Source of the DNA: Clavelina lepadiformis
Taxonomy: Eukaryota > Chordata > Ascidiacea > Aplousobranchia > Clavelinidae
Assembly: GCF_947623445.1 (NCBI RefSeq)
Contig: NC_135244.1
Coordinates: 1,550,001-1,614,000, forward strand
DNA length: 64,000 bases
Direction: 5' to 3'
Shown here: piece by piece, positions 49,101 through 60,973 of the stretch
Layout of the letters: the number at the start of each line of letters is the position of its first letter
Numbering within the stretch: position 1 is the first letter of the stretch
The notes under the pieces: model-generated
Told to the model about the DNA's origin: nothing
The model's input: the letters and a program-made list of their open reading frames with translations, nothing else
Database searches by the model: none
Program-made: the position numbers and the translations under genes

Positions 49101-49667
49101 TCACGTGACAAGTTCAACAACACAAAAGCGTTGGAACCACAAAGAGATCTAGTACGTTGCGATAGCTGTGTCTTGTTTTGCCCGTTACAAAATATTGAAC
49201 ATAAAATACTACCTTGTTATCTATGTACATGTTCTTACGTCATGAAAACCTCACAGGTTCCGCTTGGTCGCCCGATGACGCAGGTGGGCGCGTCATCCAT
49301 GCAATCAATTCCAATACCGTATGAGTTTGAAAAGAGGCCAGGGTGAGTGGACGTTTCCGAAATCACTTCAAGACCTTTGTCTGTTTGTTAAATTTTCTGG
49401 CATTGACCAGGACTTTAAGCTGTGTAATATCTTTATGACAGCACGGTTTGGCAAATCAATATACGTTGTTTATTGTAACTTCGCTTATTTAGGTCGTCAT
49501 TAAGAAAACGTATTCGATTGGTGACCCCGAAACCCAAACTTCCAACGCCGGATCCAAATGACAATGACTCTTTAGCTGGGAGTTTCGATTCTTTCTCTCC
49601 AGTTCCTCCGAAAGTGAGCAGGGTGACCGCTTTGAGGAGGGAAACCATCATGGCTGGCACCAGATGA
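37125..49667 (+). CDS. unrecognised 28-exon gene, 2019-aa Asp/Ser/Arg/Lys-rich protein
   Basis: Exons: 37125-37624, 38047-38207, 38288-38415, 39285-39511, 39659-39813, 40503-40681, 40748-40885, 41242-42949, 43349-43466, 43525-43660, 43749-43921, 43983-44104, 44215-44289, 44547-44652, 44778-45047, 45250-45408, 45780-45958, 46068-46133, 46327-46473, 46778-46989, 47391-47495, 47594-47699, 47871-48025, 48302-48426, 48711-48927, 49020-49151, 49257-49342, 49493-49667; all GT-AG and in frame throughout. Residues 1-263 look disordered; 264-340 contain a C-x2-C-x8-C cluster (CWRCALKLEHSKC); a charged helical segment follows; residues about 497-1580 are low-complexity; residues about 1690-1935 look globular. 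I cannot name an ortholog. The middle resembles SR-type or biomineral/cytoskeletal-type disordered proteins only in composition. The first ATG of the open frame is taken as start. Confidence 0.82.
40983..41128. mobile_element. MITE with CAGGYCCGTAACTAG ends
   Basis: A 146-bp element in an intron of the Asp/Ser/Arg-rich gene. The left end caggtccgtaactag is the inverted complement of the right end ctagttacgggcctg with one mismatch. The flanks acacacat and acacacac could be an 8-bp TSD, but they lie in a CA-rich stretch, so the TSD is weak evidence. Probably hAT-derived. Confidence 0.7.
41242..42949 (+). other. 1.7-kb exon 8: Asp/Ser/Arg/Lys/Gly low-complexity region
   Basis: One exon encodes about 569 residues of alternating acidic clusters (DDDDSD, DSDGMDSDEG), basic clusters (KKGRRGRRKG, RRHRRRHRRDRRDR) and Gly/Ser linkers. 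The pattern shifts from KGGR-type in the first half to RRHRR/SDS-type in the second. The local sequence is much richer in CG dinucleotides than the flanks. Long frames are open on the other strands and phases here purely from composition. Confidence 0.85.
43349..46989 (+). other. exons 9-20: small exons extending the charged region
   Basis: Twelve exons of 66-270 nt continue the low-complexity tract: RS/RD/RH repeats in exons 9-14 (SRSYSSDES, SRSRRHRRRRR), mixed KKER and acidic Ser blocks in 15-19 (RERRQQQRE-type coil, SSSSDSEFDPSDPF), and a poly-Lys run then EEEYVEEFIDEEG in exon 20. Every one has consensus splice sites and keeps the phase. Confidence 0.8.
47391..49667 (+). other. exons 21-28: C-terminal globular part
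   Basis: Unlike the middle, this part has ordinary composition: YLTHYRLVNPANLEVYGKAF in exon 23, KQVNYILKVLGIDDTTMVTF then MFAVIASLCERL in exon 24, MEINDLSDMERKIGLYRSMF in exon 25 and VSFIDYMAFIPLFLTTHDSI in exon 26. The alternation of amphipathic helices with short acidic loops is reminiscent of degenerate EF-hands, but no canonical calcium loop is visible. A structure comparison would be needed to name it. Confidence 0.6.
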
Positions 49668-51753
49668 CGAGACTGGTCTTAGAAAACTGTTCAAAATTTT
49701 TCAATCCTGGAAGCAGCCGAGAAAGCCATAAGAATACTCAGATGGCCGTTTTAATTTTGTTTAAGTTTATTTTTGCTTTCAGAGATTACGTTTCTAGCCT
49801 AATTGACAATTCTCTTATGTGCCTATATTTTGCCTGATCTATCTCATGCTTTCCGATCTTTAAAGACAATTGCCAGTGCACTTTACTGCTTCCTAAAACT
49901 TGCGTTCATAGAATTTTTTTGAAACATTAACTTTTTTATAAATGAGCGTTCTCATGTAGCCTAAATGCCCTGGCTATTCTTTAAACAAGGTGCTGTTGCA
50001 AAGCCACTGGACATATGAAATTGAGTTTGGAATACAAAATTTATGTTATTTTGTTTTGGTGGTAACTGCGTGTAATCAATTAAGATACAGTCATGGGCCT
50101 GGCGGTTACTACTTGTTGACAGTAACCACCAAATTACGGAAAATTAATATACTGGAATCTGACTCTTACGAAGATTAGAAAGTTTCGAATTTTGTCTAGG
50201 AACTCCTTAAACTTCAGTTGAATAGTTTGTATAATTTTAAATACTGAAAATCTGATTAATATCGGTTTTAATATTCTTCATTATTACTTCAAACAAACAC
50301 TAAAAAATTACAACAATATTATTATTATATAAGAAGGATTTTAAGAATTAATTAGCAATCAAAGCGCATCAGACTACGTTTCAGATTGATTAAGGTACTG
50401 TTTACTGAGTCATTACGATCGATATCTATCATTCATTGAACCTTAAAACTTCAAGCTGAACACTGAAGAACCAGTACTAAACAAAACAAAACCAATCTCT
50501 AATTTAATCAAAGCATGCAACGATACATTTATACCCTGAAGGAGATCATAAAGAAACAGAAATTCAACTTGAGGCGCAATGCGTTTTTCAATAACAGGAA
50601 ATGATTTGGACTTTGAGACTTGAAGTATTACAGGTCAGGTGATAATTGCAATTAGACGTTTTCAATAAAGGAAACAATATGTCAATCAGCATTGTTTTTT
50701 TTTATCTTAACGATGCTGTTAATACGAGGTCAAACGTGCAGATAAACATGTTTACCGATTAAGCTGTCAATCACATAGGTGTTATCTCGAATTCGGCAAG
50801 CTCATAATGCAATGTAATCAACATGTTTACAAAATAGAATGACAAGTATGGGGTTAACAAAGTACAATAAGTTCAAAACTGCAAGGCAGAAGACATGTTT
50901 ACAGAACTAATTGTCAATCAACTATAGTTCGATGAGTCTGCAATTATACCGTGAACTGAGATTGAGTTTATGTAAGTGTGACGTTATGTAATAGCGCGGT
51001 AAATAGCAGAATATAGTTATAACGACACAACTTGGAAGACAATGAAAACAATGTCTTCCAGGCCTGTCTTGTTTTAAAGCAAATTTATCAGAGTAAAATT
51101 ATTTGTAAACACTTTTAATAACAATCTGCATGAACCATCGTACCACAGTGTTTTACAGCTGACAACCCAATTTTATGCACCTTAATGGATGACAAAATCC
51201 TTGACTTTCAGATTTACAGCCAGCCTTGATTTTAGACAGTTATTTTCACAGAAAGTTTACTTTTTATATTTTAATTTTTGCTTCGATTATTATAATATCG
51301 TCTAAACTAAAGTAAGCTCATGTAGAAAACTGGTTATTAAGTCCACTTTAACTATTTAACTTTAACCATTGATTCTGTGGAATTTTTTGCGATTAAATCA
51401 ATTTTAGTTAAAACTTTACCGTTTGAATTGACAAAAAAAAGATTTTGTGGTAAATTAATGATAAATAAAGTCATAGATGTTACCGGAACCTACAGAAAAT
51501 TGAACAATCCAATGATCAAGATTAAATTCAGTTCATATATTATACATATAATTTTAATTTAAATTAATTTTAATTGCATATAATTTATTTTGCGCTTCCA
51601 AGTAAGTATAACACATATATAATATAGAAACCGCATACAACCTCTTAATAAATTCAATACAATGTAGACCTACTACTCGTCAAAAAATCTACATTCACTT
51701 CACGAGACGTTCTCTGGCTAGAATAAGTGAGCATCGGCTGCGTTTTTAGTCAG
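49668..51753. other. intergenic, convergent gene ends
   Basis: AT-rich spacer between the convergent Asp/Ser/Arg-rich gene and the SDR gene. No further coding exon, RNA gene or repeat was recognised. Confidence 0.5.
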
Positions 51754-51759
51754 TTTATT
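51754..51759 (-). terminator. poly(A) signal of the SDR gene
   Basis: TTTATT on the plus strand is AATAAA for the SDR gene, 38 bp past its stop codon. Confidence 0.6.
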
Positions 51760-51796
51760 TTGAAATATTTCCACCAATCCTGATTCATTGGATAAT

Positions 51797-54057
51797 TTAA
51801 ATTGACGACAAGCCTGTAACTTCCAAGCTTTTTTTCTTTAGCAGTTCCCAGGCACTTTCATTTGTGGCGTGAGGCCACAGTTTTTCGTGGCTACAGCCAG
51901 TAAAAAAACCACCGCTGTGTGCCGTCACGGAGTCATCAAGTAGAGTATATAGCGAAGTCTGGTAGCCGTAGTAGACGTCTCTGGGAAAAAAAGTTTCAGA
52001 ACTAGTGAAATTAAAAAACAAATTACTTTCAAAAATACGGTCCCTCAAATTGTGTGACCAGACACAATTGTACCAACAGGTAATTTTTGTTTAAACGCAT
52101 TAAGAAGACACTTCGTTTTGATGACAGATGATAATCAAGACTAAATATGGTAATCATAACTAAACTAATTAAAAAAATTAAAAGTATACAGAAAACAGAA
52201 TATAAAACATGTGTAGCATGTGGCAGCTGCCCAAAACACTCACTTACCTCATGATCAGTAATTGTGGGATGAACATCAACACCTTTGTATTAAAATCAAG
52301 CTCTTCAACTGCTTCCGTGTGGATCAAAGTACCTACGATTAAAACAAACAACAATCGATAATTATCTTACAACGTTTCTCGGACAACGAGTTAATTTTTA
52401 ATGATAATTTATAAAGTACAAACGCCTGGAACACTCGTTCCAACATTGTTGATCTCGCCAAGGCTATGACATCACTAAGTGGGTGATTTATCCTTGCGCG
52501 AAATGACGTGGACTTCAGGAACTTCGTGCCCTGGCCTCCAATAAACTTTAATTTATAAACTTATTTGAATTCAGACAACTCTTACCTGGATTAACAGAGT
52601 AGGTTGTGATGTCATAATCCTTCAACTCTTTGTTAAGGTTATATATGAACTGTATGTTGGCGAGATTAGTTTCCCAATAAACAAAAAAGATTTCAAACCA
52701 TCCTTGTGGATCTTTTCTCATGCTCGATTCATAGACTTCCGCAAATCTAAGTGCAGAATGCAACATAAAATCTGAGGTTCCTTTACCTTGCAACAAGCCC
52801 AGAGTTTGAAATTATCTGCAATGCACGTTGCCTTCCTGGCGCAGCGGACGAGTGGTTGCAGCATCCAACTTGCCTCCCATGCTCGGCGACTTTACTGTTG
52901 TAATGCCCAAAAGCTGGAGCGATGAGAAACCATCACCGAGTTAAAATCGTGCAATGAAGACTTTATCATACCATGGCCATACCAACGCATAGAAAGTACA
53001 CATTGTAATTGAGGATACGTTGAAGGTACTTTTGTAAGCAAAACTATCACACTTCTGTTTCAGGTTTTCAACAAGTAAGAGTATTTGATGATAATAATAT
53101 TTATTAGTGCTTTGAGTAACAATATTTGCAAAAATAGAATTTGCTAGTAACAGTATTTATCAGTGACAAACTTTGTTAGTAATAAAACTAATAATTTTTA
53201 ACAGTAGCAGTATTTACGGGAAAGAGTATTTGCTAGTAACTGTATTTGTAAGCAAAATCTGACTTGTATCCTTCTGATGTGAGGTTGATGATACGAACTG
53301 GTCTCTCAGCACTTTGCTTCTTCATCTTATCCAGGAGCAGGTTGGTGAGGAGAAAAGGACCAAAGTAGTCAACGACATAGAGACGATTCATTCCATATTT
53401 GGTCATACCATCCAGAACAATACCTACATAGGCACACTTATTAAGTTATTATGCGGTTCGCTGGTTCCATCGTGTTCATTTCCAGTGAAAGCTTCTTGAA
53501 AAATAAAAGATCATTAAAGCGACAAACCTGCATTGTTGACGAAATAGTCGAGATATTTTTCACTTTCATCGAATTCTTTCGCAAATTGTCTCACAGAACC
53601 ATAGTCACTAAGATCCACCTGCATTGTTCGAATCTAAACAATGTTTCGAATTTGTTTTTTCGATTTGTTATCAACTTCGTTGTGATAATAACAACAACTT
53701 TGTCTCCCTACTAACAGTCATCACTCACGTCATGGTTACCGCTTTCTTTAATAATTTCATCTTTAACTTTGTTTGATTTCTTCAAATTTCTCGATGCGAT
53801 GACAACACGAGCTCCTCTCTTGGCAAGATCCATCGCCGTCGCTTTCCCAATCCCAGCGTTTCCACCTGAATATTTCAACATTTACCATGACAGCTAGTTG
53901 AGTTATTGAGCTGTGTTAAGTACACACCAGTGATAAGAACAGTCTTTCCATTCAACTTCTTGTCACTTTCATAAACTGGCCCTCGCTTTACATAATTCAA
54001 CCAGTAATATCCAACGATCACTGCAATAATAGCACTAACCAGCGGTTTAAATGACAT
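51797..54057 (-). CDS. retinol-dehydrogenase-like SDR, probable pseudoenzyme (7 exons, 336 aa)
   Basis: Exons on the minus strand: 54057-53928, 53865-53729, 53618-53528, 53423-53241, 52786-52586, 52332-52248, 51980-51797 (1011 nt, in frame). The N-terminus has a membrane anchor ([18 protein letters not shown]), then the Rossmann motif [43 protein letters not shown] and NNAG, matching RDH11-14-type SDRs in order and length. Active-site changes: the NHLGHF-type motif reads VDYFGPF; the NVSS-type serine is kept (INLTS); the YxxxK motif reads [11 protein letters not shown], so the catalytic Lys is Asn. Cofactor binding is probably retained but canonical reduction is doubtful. The donor of exon 4 (GTTACT) is weak and was chosen because it alone restores the frame. 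Confidence 0.85.
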
Positions 54058-56740
54058 TTTGCTAAATTAATTGTCCTGCAAAATTAAATCCGAAAGATGA
54101 TAAGTTGCATACTGTACATACAAAACATAATTGCAAATTACCCATTTAAGTAAAGTTGAAAAACCTCGTAAAAGTTATATTGAAGATTGGGTAGAAACAA
54201 GAACTACAACACAAATATTGACAAACATATGTTAGTATAACAATTTATGACGAGTAGAGTTATGAAAAATTTCAAATCAACAGTTAAACAAAATATTGAA
54301 TGAGATTATGTGACTTTTGTAACCATATGTTTGTAGTTTCCACCATGGTGAAAATTTCCTGTCCAACGTTGTGACATATCGCTTCTCTAAACTGTCTATA
54401 AACAATTTCCTGTCGAAGGTTTTCTAACGGCTGCGTTTTGCATATATAATTCGCTTTTATAAGCATATACACTGCAATGAAATCAGAATTCAGGCTGCGG
54501 AAGATTTCACGACCGATAAATACGAGACTCATTGAATAAAGCCACAACAACTCAAGCTATAACCAGGTAACCATGAAGTATAAGTGCAACTCAACATCGA
54601 TTGAACCATACAACATTTCTGTCGGTTTGTAAATAAAAATAATGAAAATAAAACATACCGGAAATTGGAACCTAAGCTTACTTTTCTTTGTTCAATCGAG
54701 TCATACACTCAATCGAATTAGCCACATTATTTTGAGTTTTCACATGTCAGTACGTATCTTGCATCCCAATACGTCGAACTGCAATTGTTGTTGCAAAGAA
54801 AGACAAGCTGCGTTCAAACAAAACAATAGGCTACAAGTTGACAAACATTTCCTATTACTTTATTTGTTATGGGTAAACACGAACGCAAAGAATCCTAATC
54901 CTATCGTATAATAATATTTATCTTAACTTTGCGGCCGGCAAAAGGTAGATAACTAAAACTGTCTGGGTAGATAACTATTACACAACAGAAAAGTTCTCGC
55001 GACCCAAAACCTCTCTCTTGCCAAGCGCTGAAGGCATGACCAGAGCGTGATCGCTCATGCGTGACTGTGAGCTTGATAACAGGTGATGAGTAGGGCAACC
55101 AGTTTTTTGACCTAAAAAGTTTGGATGCAATCCCGTGGCCACTGGCAAACACTCAACAATTTCGGTTTTTAAATTTTTAAAAAGCAAAAAACGAAAAAAT
55201 TAAAACCGACTGCAGATTAGAACATTCTTTTCAGCGATTGTGACTTCGGTTCCGCTAGGTATGCAACGCAGTTAACACAATATGCATACGTAGCCTATAC
55301 CTAGCAAACAACTTGCTCCCAAAAGTGGTATCTGGCGTGTTTCAGGAATTCTGACTCGCAATTAGCAGTCACCAGCTTTTTACAGTACGTTTAAGCTTTC
55401 TGCACAAATTGTCATGACGGGCAATCTAGTGATTTCAACGAGTTTCAACTGAATCCGTCTTTTTACCATTCACAAGGCAAAAGAAATAAATAAAGGATTT
55501 TGCTTATACATGCGTTGAGCAGACAAAAAATGTTTTCAAAATTTCCTGCTTACGGGATATGATAAAACAAGTCTTATTGAAAGTTGTTTAGCCCTAACAA
55601 CAGTTTACGCATATTATGTTTTAAAGAAAGCCGTTTATAATCGTTAGGAATTGTTTTTATAGCTTTGAGCCTCTTTTTCCCAAATAAATTTATCACAATG
55701 AAAAAAAATGCTGAAAGATTTACGTCGCTTTCAGGCACTGCCTCAATACACTTTTCTAAGTATAGGGTATACTTATAAGCGGCTGTGTATAATACAACTG
55801 TGCACCCTGAGTATATTAGATCGTCCAGGAAATTGCCTTTTAATAGAAATACCAGTAAAGTTTAAAGCTATATGCACACAGTATAGACACACAGGATGTA
55901 AGATTTTCCTTCCTTGAAAAACCATATGTTGTCGGGCATAGCCTAATCTGAAAAAATAAAGATCACTTTTTAAATCCAATAATCGATTGAAGCCTTAACT
56001 TTGACATCATCCTTTTTGCGGCAGACATTCAAGGACGGCTTAAATTTTATTTTATCAACCTGAATATTTATCTGGTGCTGCTATTTGGTCAAAGTTCATC
56101 GACAAAACCTCTTTCTCGTTTTTGTTTGTTATGTTGCGGTAGAGAACAAACGGTAAGCTACATATATTGCAAAGGCTTACTGTACAATTAACTAATGGCT
56201 TACAATCAAGTAAATACAGTTTGTCTGTTAAAAATATACTTTACAAATACAGTATAGACCTACAATTGAACACAGTACATGGCTGTTAAACTGTAAATTA
56301 TGGCGTGCATGAGAGTTATCAATGTGTGCTCAGGCCTCTTTCACCTTCGCACCAGTTCATATTAGTTTAATAGGCCTAAACAAATGAATAATTAAGGCTT
56401 CAGAACACACTGTTTGGCCAAAAGTTGTGTTGCTCCATGCTCGATTTTTTATCGAAAACCGATGTAGAATTTTGTGCTTCTGAGTTTAATGGGAGTCATA
56501 TGACAATCAAGAACTAAGCAAACAAACTCAAACTCAACAAACTAAGCTTACGCTTATTCCTGATCGCAAAGTATTTTGCACTGACGGTACACGGTAACTT
56601 TCCGCCTGCTCGAAACATTGGCTATTCAAAAAACTTTGTCTTGTGTCAAAATCCCTCTGCTTTTTGGTTTCCCCAAGAGAGAAACAATTTATGACGTCAA
56701 AGACATATTTACACACTTGGCGCGGCGTACTCTAACAACG
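54058..56740. other. intergenic, no gene seen
   Basis: AT-rich sequence upstream of the SDR start. Its 5' UTR and promoter must lie near 54058-54300 but no specific signal was identified. Short open frames here show no family similarity. Confidence 0.45.
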
Positions 56741-56743
56741 AAC

Positions 56744-56960
56744 CATGTACATTTGGCGAATCATCTACATTTGGCAAATCATGTACATTTTTCAAATCAC
56801 GCATACATTTACCGAATCACGTACATTTAGCGAATCATGCACTTTTGGCAAATCATCTATACATTTGCCGATCCATGTATACTTGGCAATTCCTGAAGAC
56901 GTTATGCGATTCATACGTACGTTTATAGAATCATTTAGTGTTTTTAGGAATGATGTTGGT
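56744..56960. repeat. degenerate tandem repeat, unit about 18-20 bp
   Basis: About ten imperfect copies of a unit like ATCATGTACATTTGGCAA follow one another (catctacatttggcaaat, catgtacatttttcaaat, cacgcatacatttaccgaat and so on). Spacing varies between 18 and 22 bp, and copies decay towards the right end. Confidence 0.75.
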
Positions 56961-58228
56961 TCAGCAATTTGTGTATGTTTGTCTAATCACGCATGTATTT
57001 GCAAATTGGTTTGCCCATTTTTTATTTACGAACACTAATTTCCAATCATTTAGCCATTTTATAATTCATGGTATAAGTTACATGATTAAAAAAACGGACA
57101 TTTGATTAACAAAACTGCAATCCGATTAACTTGCCAACAGCCAGTTTGCTTTGCAGTTGTTATACCTGACTTCAAATGTCGTGCTTTGATTTAAAAAATC
57201 AAGTCTATAAAACTGTGGTGTAATTGTAAACGTTGCGAAACCATTTTGAAAATTGGCATATGAATCGTGCAACAGCAATCACAGAAAAGCCCGTTTGAAT
57301 GCCGGTTTCGACGTTCGGTTTGTTGTTTCGTGATTTGAATCTATAAAATTACGTTTGAAAACCTTCCAATCAAATTATGAAAACAAAACATAATTTGCAA
57401 AGTTGCGATTCAATTTAACACTTTGCTATTTTTGCGACGTTGGCGTTCCATAAACATCACAGAAATCCCAAGAGGTTTATATAAAGACTTTGGCTCACAC
57501 TGATCATGTCACGTGACCTGGTAACGAACAAAACCAATGCGCAGGGTCCAAACCGCTGCAAAGTAAGAACTAGGCAAACTTTTTCAATATATTTACTCTA
57601 CTGTGTAAAGAACTTCTTATGCTACCCACTTGAGCAAAATTTTTGCAACACAGAGTCCCGAACGCTTGCAATTGGAAAAAGAATCCAAGAGGATCTACAA
57701 TTTCATTTGAGATCGAAAAAATTTGCCACTCAGACCCTAACTTGAAAGGGGCCTGTAATGGTACGGTGATAACTTTTGAAAAACCTTGCACCGCAATTAA
57801 ACCTAAAGTAAGACAAACAAAAGTTTGAAAAGTAAAGTCCAGAATATGACCAGTCGGTGTGTACAAGCAACAGATGGTTGACATTGACAATCGCTTTAAT
57901 GCTGTACATTAGCAGTAGCTTTCATGTCTAGCTGATCACATAACGCCTTTTTTGCAAAAGTTTACAATATTTTAGAGCGTACAACTTTCCGCTACGGAAA
58001 AGTTTGTTTTCAATGCGCCGGATAAATGCGCCAAAAATTATAATACCAAAATTTTACGCCATTTTAACGTAATACGTATAACATAGAATTAGAACATAGA
58101 GCGAAACGGCAATTTTGCGCCAGGAAACCTGCAATTTACATGCAAACTTCCAGTAGGGGCACAATCATCGTGCGAACGCGCATCAATTGTGGTTCACGAG
58201 AGCCATGTTTGTGGATGAAACTTTTATG
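56961..58228. other. intergenic, no gene seen
   Basis: AT-rich, with no recognisable gene or RNA. It runs up to the target-site duplication of the hAT element. Confidence 0.45.
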
Positions 58229-58236
58229 AGCTACAC

Positions 58237-60965
58237 CAGGGGTGTTCAAATGATTTCTGTCATGATCCACCACAACCAAACCTGACAACATGATGATCCA
58301 CTAAATATGAATAGTAAATATATTGGACATGCTTTAATTTTTATGGTGCTTTATTCATGAAAATGTACCCTACAACATATTAATAACTTTGTAATAGTCA
58401 AAAGTGAAGTGTGCTACAGCTCCAAGATTATTTCAGTGAGAAAAATGATGAGTTGGTTTAGATCTCACAATAGCGTCGAATCGGGGCTTTCTGTCACTTA
58501 CTGATATCCTCATAAGCTCATGAAGATGAGCATTTGTGAGTCTCGTTCTATGCTTGTTTTTTACAAAATTCATTGATGAAAACAACGACTCACAAAGGTA
58601 CGTAGAAGCGAAGCAAGTAAGGATCCTTCTAGCCAGCCTGGTTATAACTGGGTACCTTTCCAAGGTTACAAGTGATAACCAAAACACATTTGGATCTGCG
58701 ATACAAATCTCATCTCCTTTAAGATTACAAAGTTCTACCTGCATTTTAGACACCAGCAATGCATATTCAGTGGAAAGTTGTGTTTTCCAAGTGCCATTAA
58801 CATCAGCAGACAGTGGATGTGAAATTAGTTCTATAACTGAACTGATTTCATAAAATTCCTTGAACCTGTTACAGAACTCAGTGTCCAAATTTTGCAGAAA
58901 TTCGACAAAGCATGACCAATCATTATCACAGCTAACTTCTTGTATAGTCACTTTCAAGCATGGAAAGTGGAGCATGTCTTTGGTGATATCTGAAACGAAT
59001 AGCAACAGCTGTTGCTTGAAAGATTTCACTGCTGACCACAGCTGAATGATAGTGTGCCCCTTGCCCTGGAGCTTCAAGTTCAGAGTATTTAGATGGGTAA
59101 AACAGTCAGCAAGGAAAGCCAAGTTACATAGATTGGTACCTTCAAGCAGAGTACTAGTTTGACCCTTTTCATTCAAAAACATGACCAAATCTTTACGAAG
59201 GTCCCACAGCCTTTTCAAAGCATTGCCCTTACTTAGCCATCTCACGTTATTATGCGTGAGTAAGTCACAAAATTCAGCATTATGCTGATCTAGAAAGTTC
59301 CTTAGTTGCCGGTGCTTTAGAGATGAGTTTGCTTTCAGTTTATTGATTAGTTTCATTGCATCAGTCATTAGCTCTTGGAAGTCTCCGGACAGCTTGGCAC
59401 ATAGTACGGATTGGTGGATGATGCAGTGGATTCCTATCAGATCAGGACAGTACTCGGTTCTCAAGTTGGTGACTACACCTACATAAAAATTGGAAGAGTT
59501 ATTTACTGTAAAGTCATATTACCTCTTGAGGTATGTCAATACAAATAATTAGGCTATGGCCGCTATGCTATGTTAGATTTTGTGCAATGAAATATTTATT
59601 AGACTTAATACATTTGTAATGACATACATACAACTGTAATGAGTAATGACATACCATGACATGCTCCTATCATGGCGGGATCAGTGGAAAGTGCGCAAAT
59701 GTTCTGAATTGGCAACTGAAGCTCCTTAAGTTTGCTTATGAGTGCATCATATATCGCAGCTGCTGTAGTATTGCCATGTAGTGTGATCAGTGCAAGCAGT
59801 TCTTCATTGAACACTCCGTGGTGAAAGTACCTGCATGCAAATTTGCGTACAAAAAATAAAATATATACAAAATGTTTTTGACACTGGACTTGCAATGAAA
59901 TTTTCCATTTACAACCAATATTATACTTATAATATCAACTCACCTAACAAATACTGCAAGCTGGGCACAATTAGTAATATCTGTTGATTCATCTAAAGCT
60001 AGTGCATAGCAATCAGCGTCCTTGACTTCAATCAACACCTGGTCATGCAAATCCTCAGCGATATCAGTGCATCTCCGTGTACATGTCAATCTGGAGAGCG
60101 GGAGAGTTGTCATGCTGGTGATCACTTCTTTCTTACTTGGATGCATGATTTTTACTGCTTCAACAATGCATTCTTTAACAGCTTCAGCATCACTGTATGT
60201 CATCATCCGCTTGCCCAGAATGTGACTGATGCTGAGTGTTGCTTCTGTGGCTTTTGATTGCTCAGACACAAATGTTGAGAGGCATTGTTTCTGAGAGCTG
60301 GCAGACTTATCTAAACACGCAACTTTCTGTTTTCTGGCCCATGAGCCAGGCTTGTACTTCTCATTAAAATGTTTATGATGAGTAAAGAAATGTCGTTTGA
60401 TGTTTTGACTCTTTATCATGCTTAGAGTGCAGTCACACAATAAACATTTGGGTTTATTGCTTGGGTTGAGCACAAACAAGTAATCTTCAGTCCATTCACC
60501 ATTGAATTGTCTGTTTTCTAGATCAATTTTCCGCTTCTTACTGGCCATGTTGATAATAACTCTGATGATTTGTACAAGTGATACATTTCTAGAAGTTTTT
60601 TGTTTCGCCGCGGCCCCCCGCTGTGCAGAAAACCAGCTGACCGCGAGAAGAGAAGACAAGAGAATAGTCAGTCGAGTTAGTGGTGTGTAAATGAGTAAAC
60701 GAAAACGATACGCTTTAATGCTGAGAGGGAGCAAAATTATGCTATTATAAATTCAAAAAATTAATTTCAACCCTGGCAATTAGTATCCACATAAAAAGTG
60801 AAAGTTTTTTTGGAAAAAAAAAGTTTCTCTTGAAAAAAAAAACTTTTTTTTTTGAAAAAAAAAGGAAGTTTCAAAAGTTTTTTTTTCAAGGCTACATTTA
60901 AAGATCCATATAAAAAGTTGAAAAGATCCGGATCCGGATCGCGATCCGCCATTTGAACAACCTTG
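58237..60965 (-). mobile_element. complete hAT transposon with TIRs and 8-bp TSD
   Basis: The ends caggggtgttcaaatg and catttgaacaaccttg are inverted repeats, and AGCTACAC is duplicated exactly at 58229-58236 and 60966-60973. Length 2729 bp. It carries one three-exon transposase gene on the minus strand. The region beside its 3' plus-strand end (60800-60900) is rich in A and T runs that can fold. The perfect TSD and open spliced frame suggest a recent insertion. Confidence 0.93.
58433..60548 (-). CDS. hAT transposase (3 exons, 608 aa)
   Basis: Exons on the minus strand: 60548-59944, 59830-59655, 59478-58433, joined by GT-AG introns of 113 and 176 bp; the spliced frame has no stop until the end. 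Residues about 35-60 form a BED/C2H2-like finger (CLLCDCTLSMIKSQNIKRHF). The first catalytic Asp lies in LALDESTDITNCAQLAVFVR. The second is in LSTDPAMIGACHG, where the usual Gly-Ala between TD and PAM is missing. A Trp motif NNVRWLSKGNALKRLWDLR follows. The C-terminal Glu is in the dimerisation region (YLCESLFSSMN, RTRLTNAHL). The type is the SCAND3/ZBED5/GTF2IRD2-like hAT group. AATAAA for this gene is at 58350-58355. Activity is uncertain because of the two-residue gap at the second Asp. Confidence 0.88.
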
Positions 60966-60973
60966 AGCTACAC

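Noticed and set aside
52797-52870. A-box-like tggcgcagcggacgagtgg in an SDR intron
   Set aside because: It looks like a tRNA or SINE A box, but no B box or cloverleaf follows.
54284-54550. Minus-strand 88-codon frame upstream of the SDR
   Set aside because: No similarity or splice link to the SDR start, and ordinary spacer composition.
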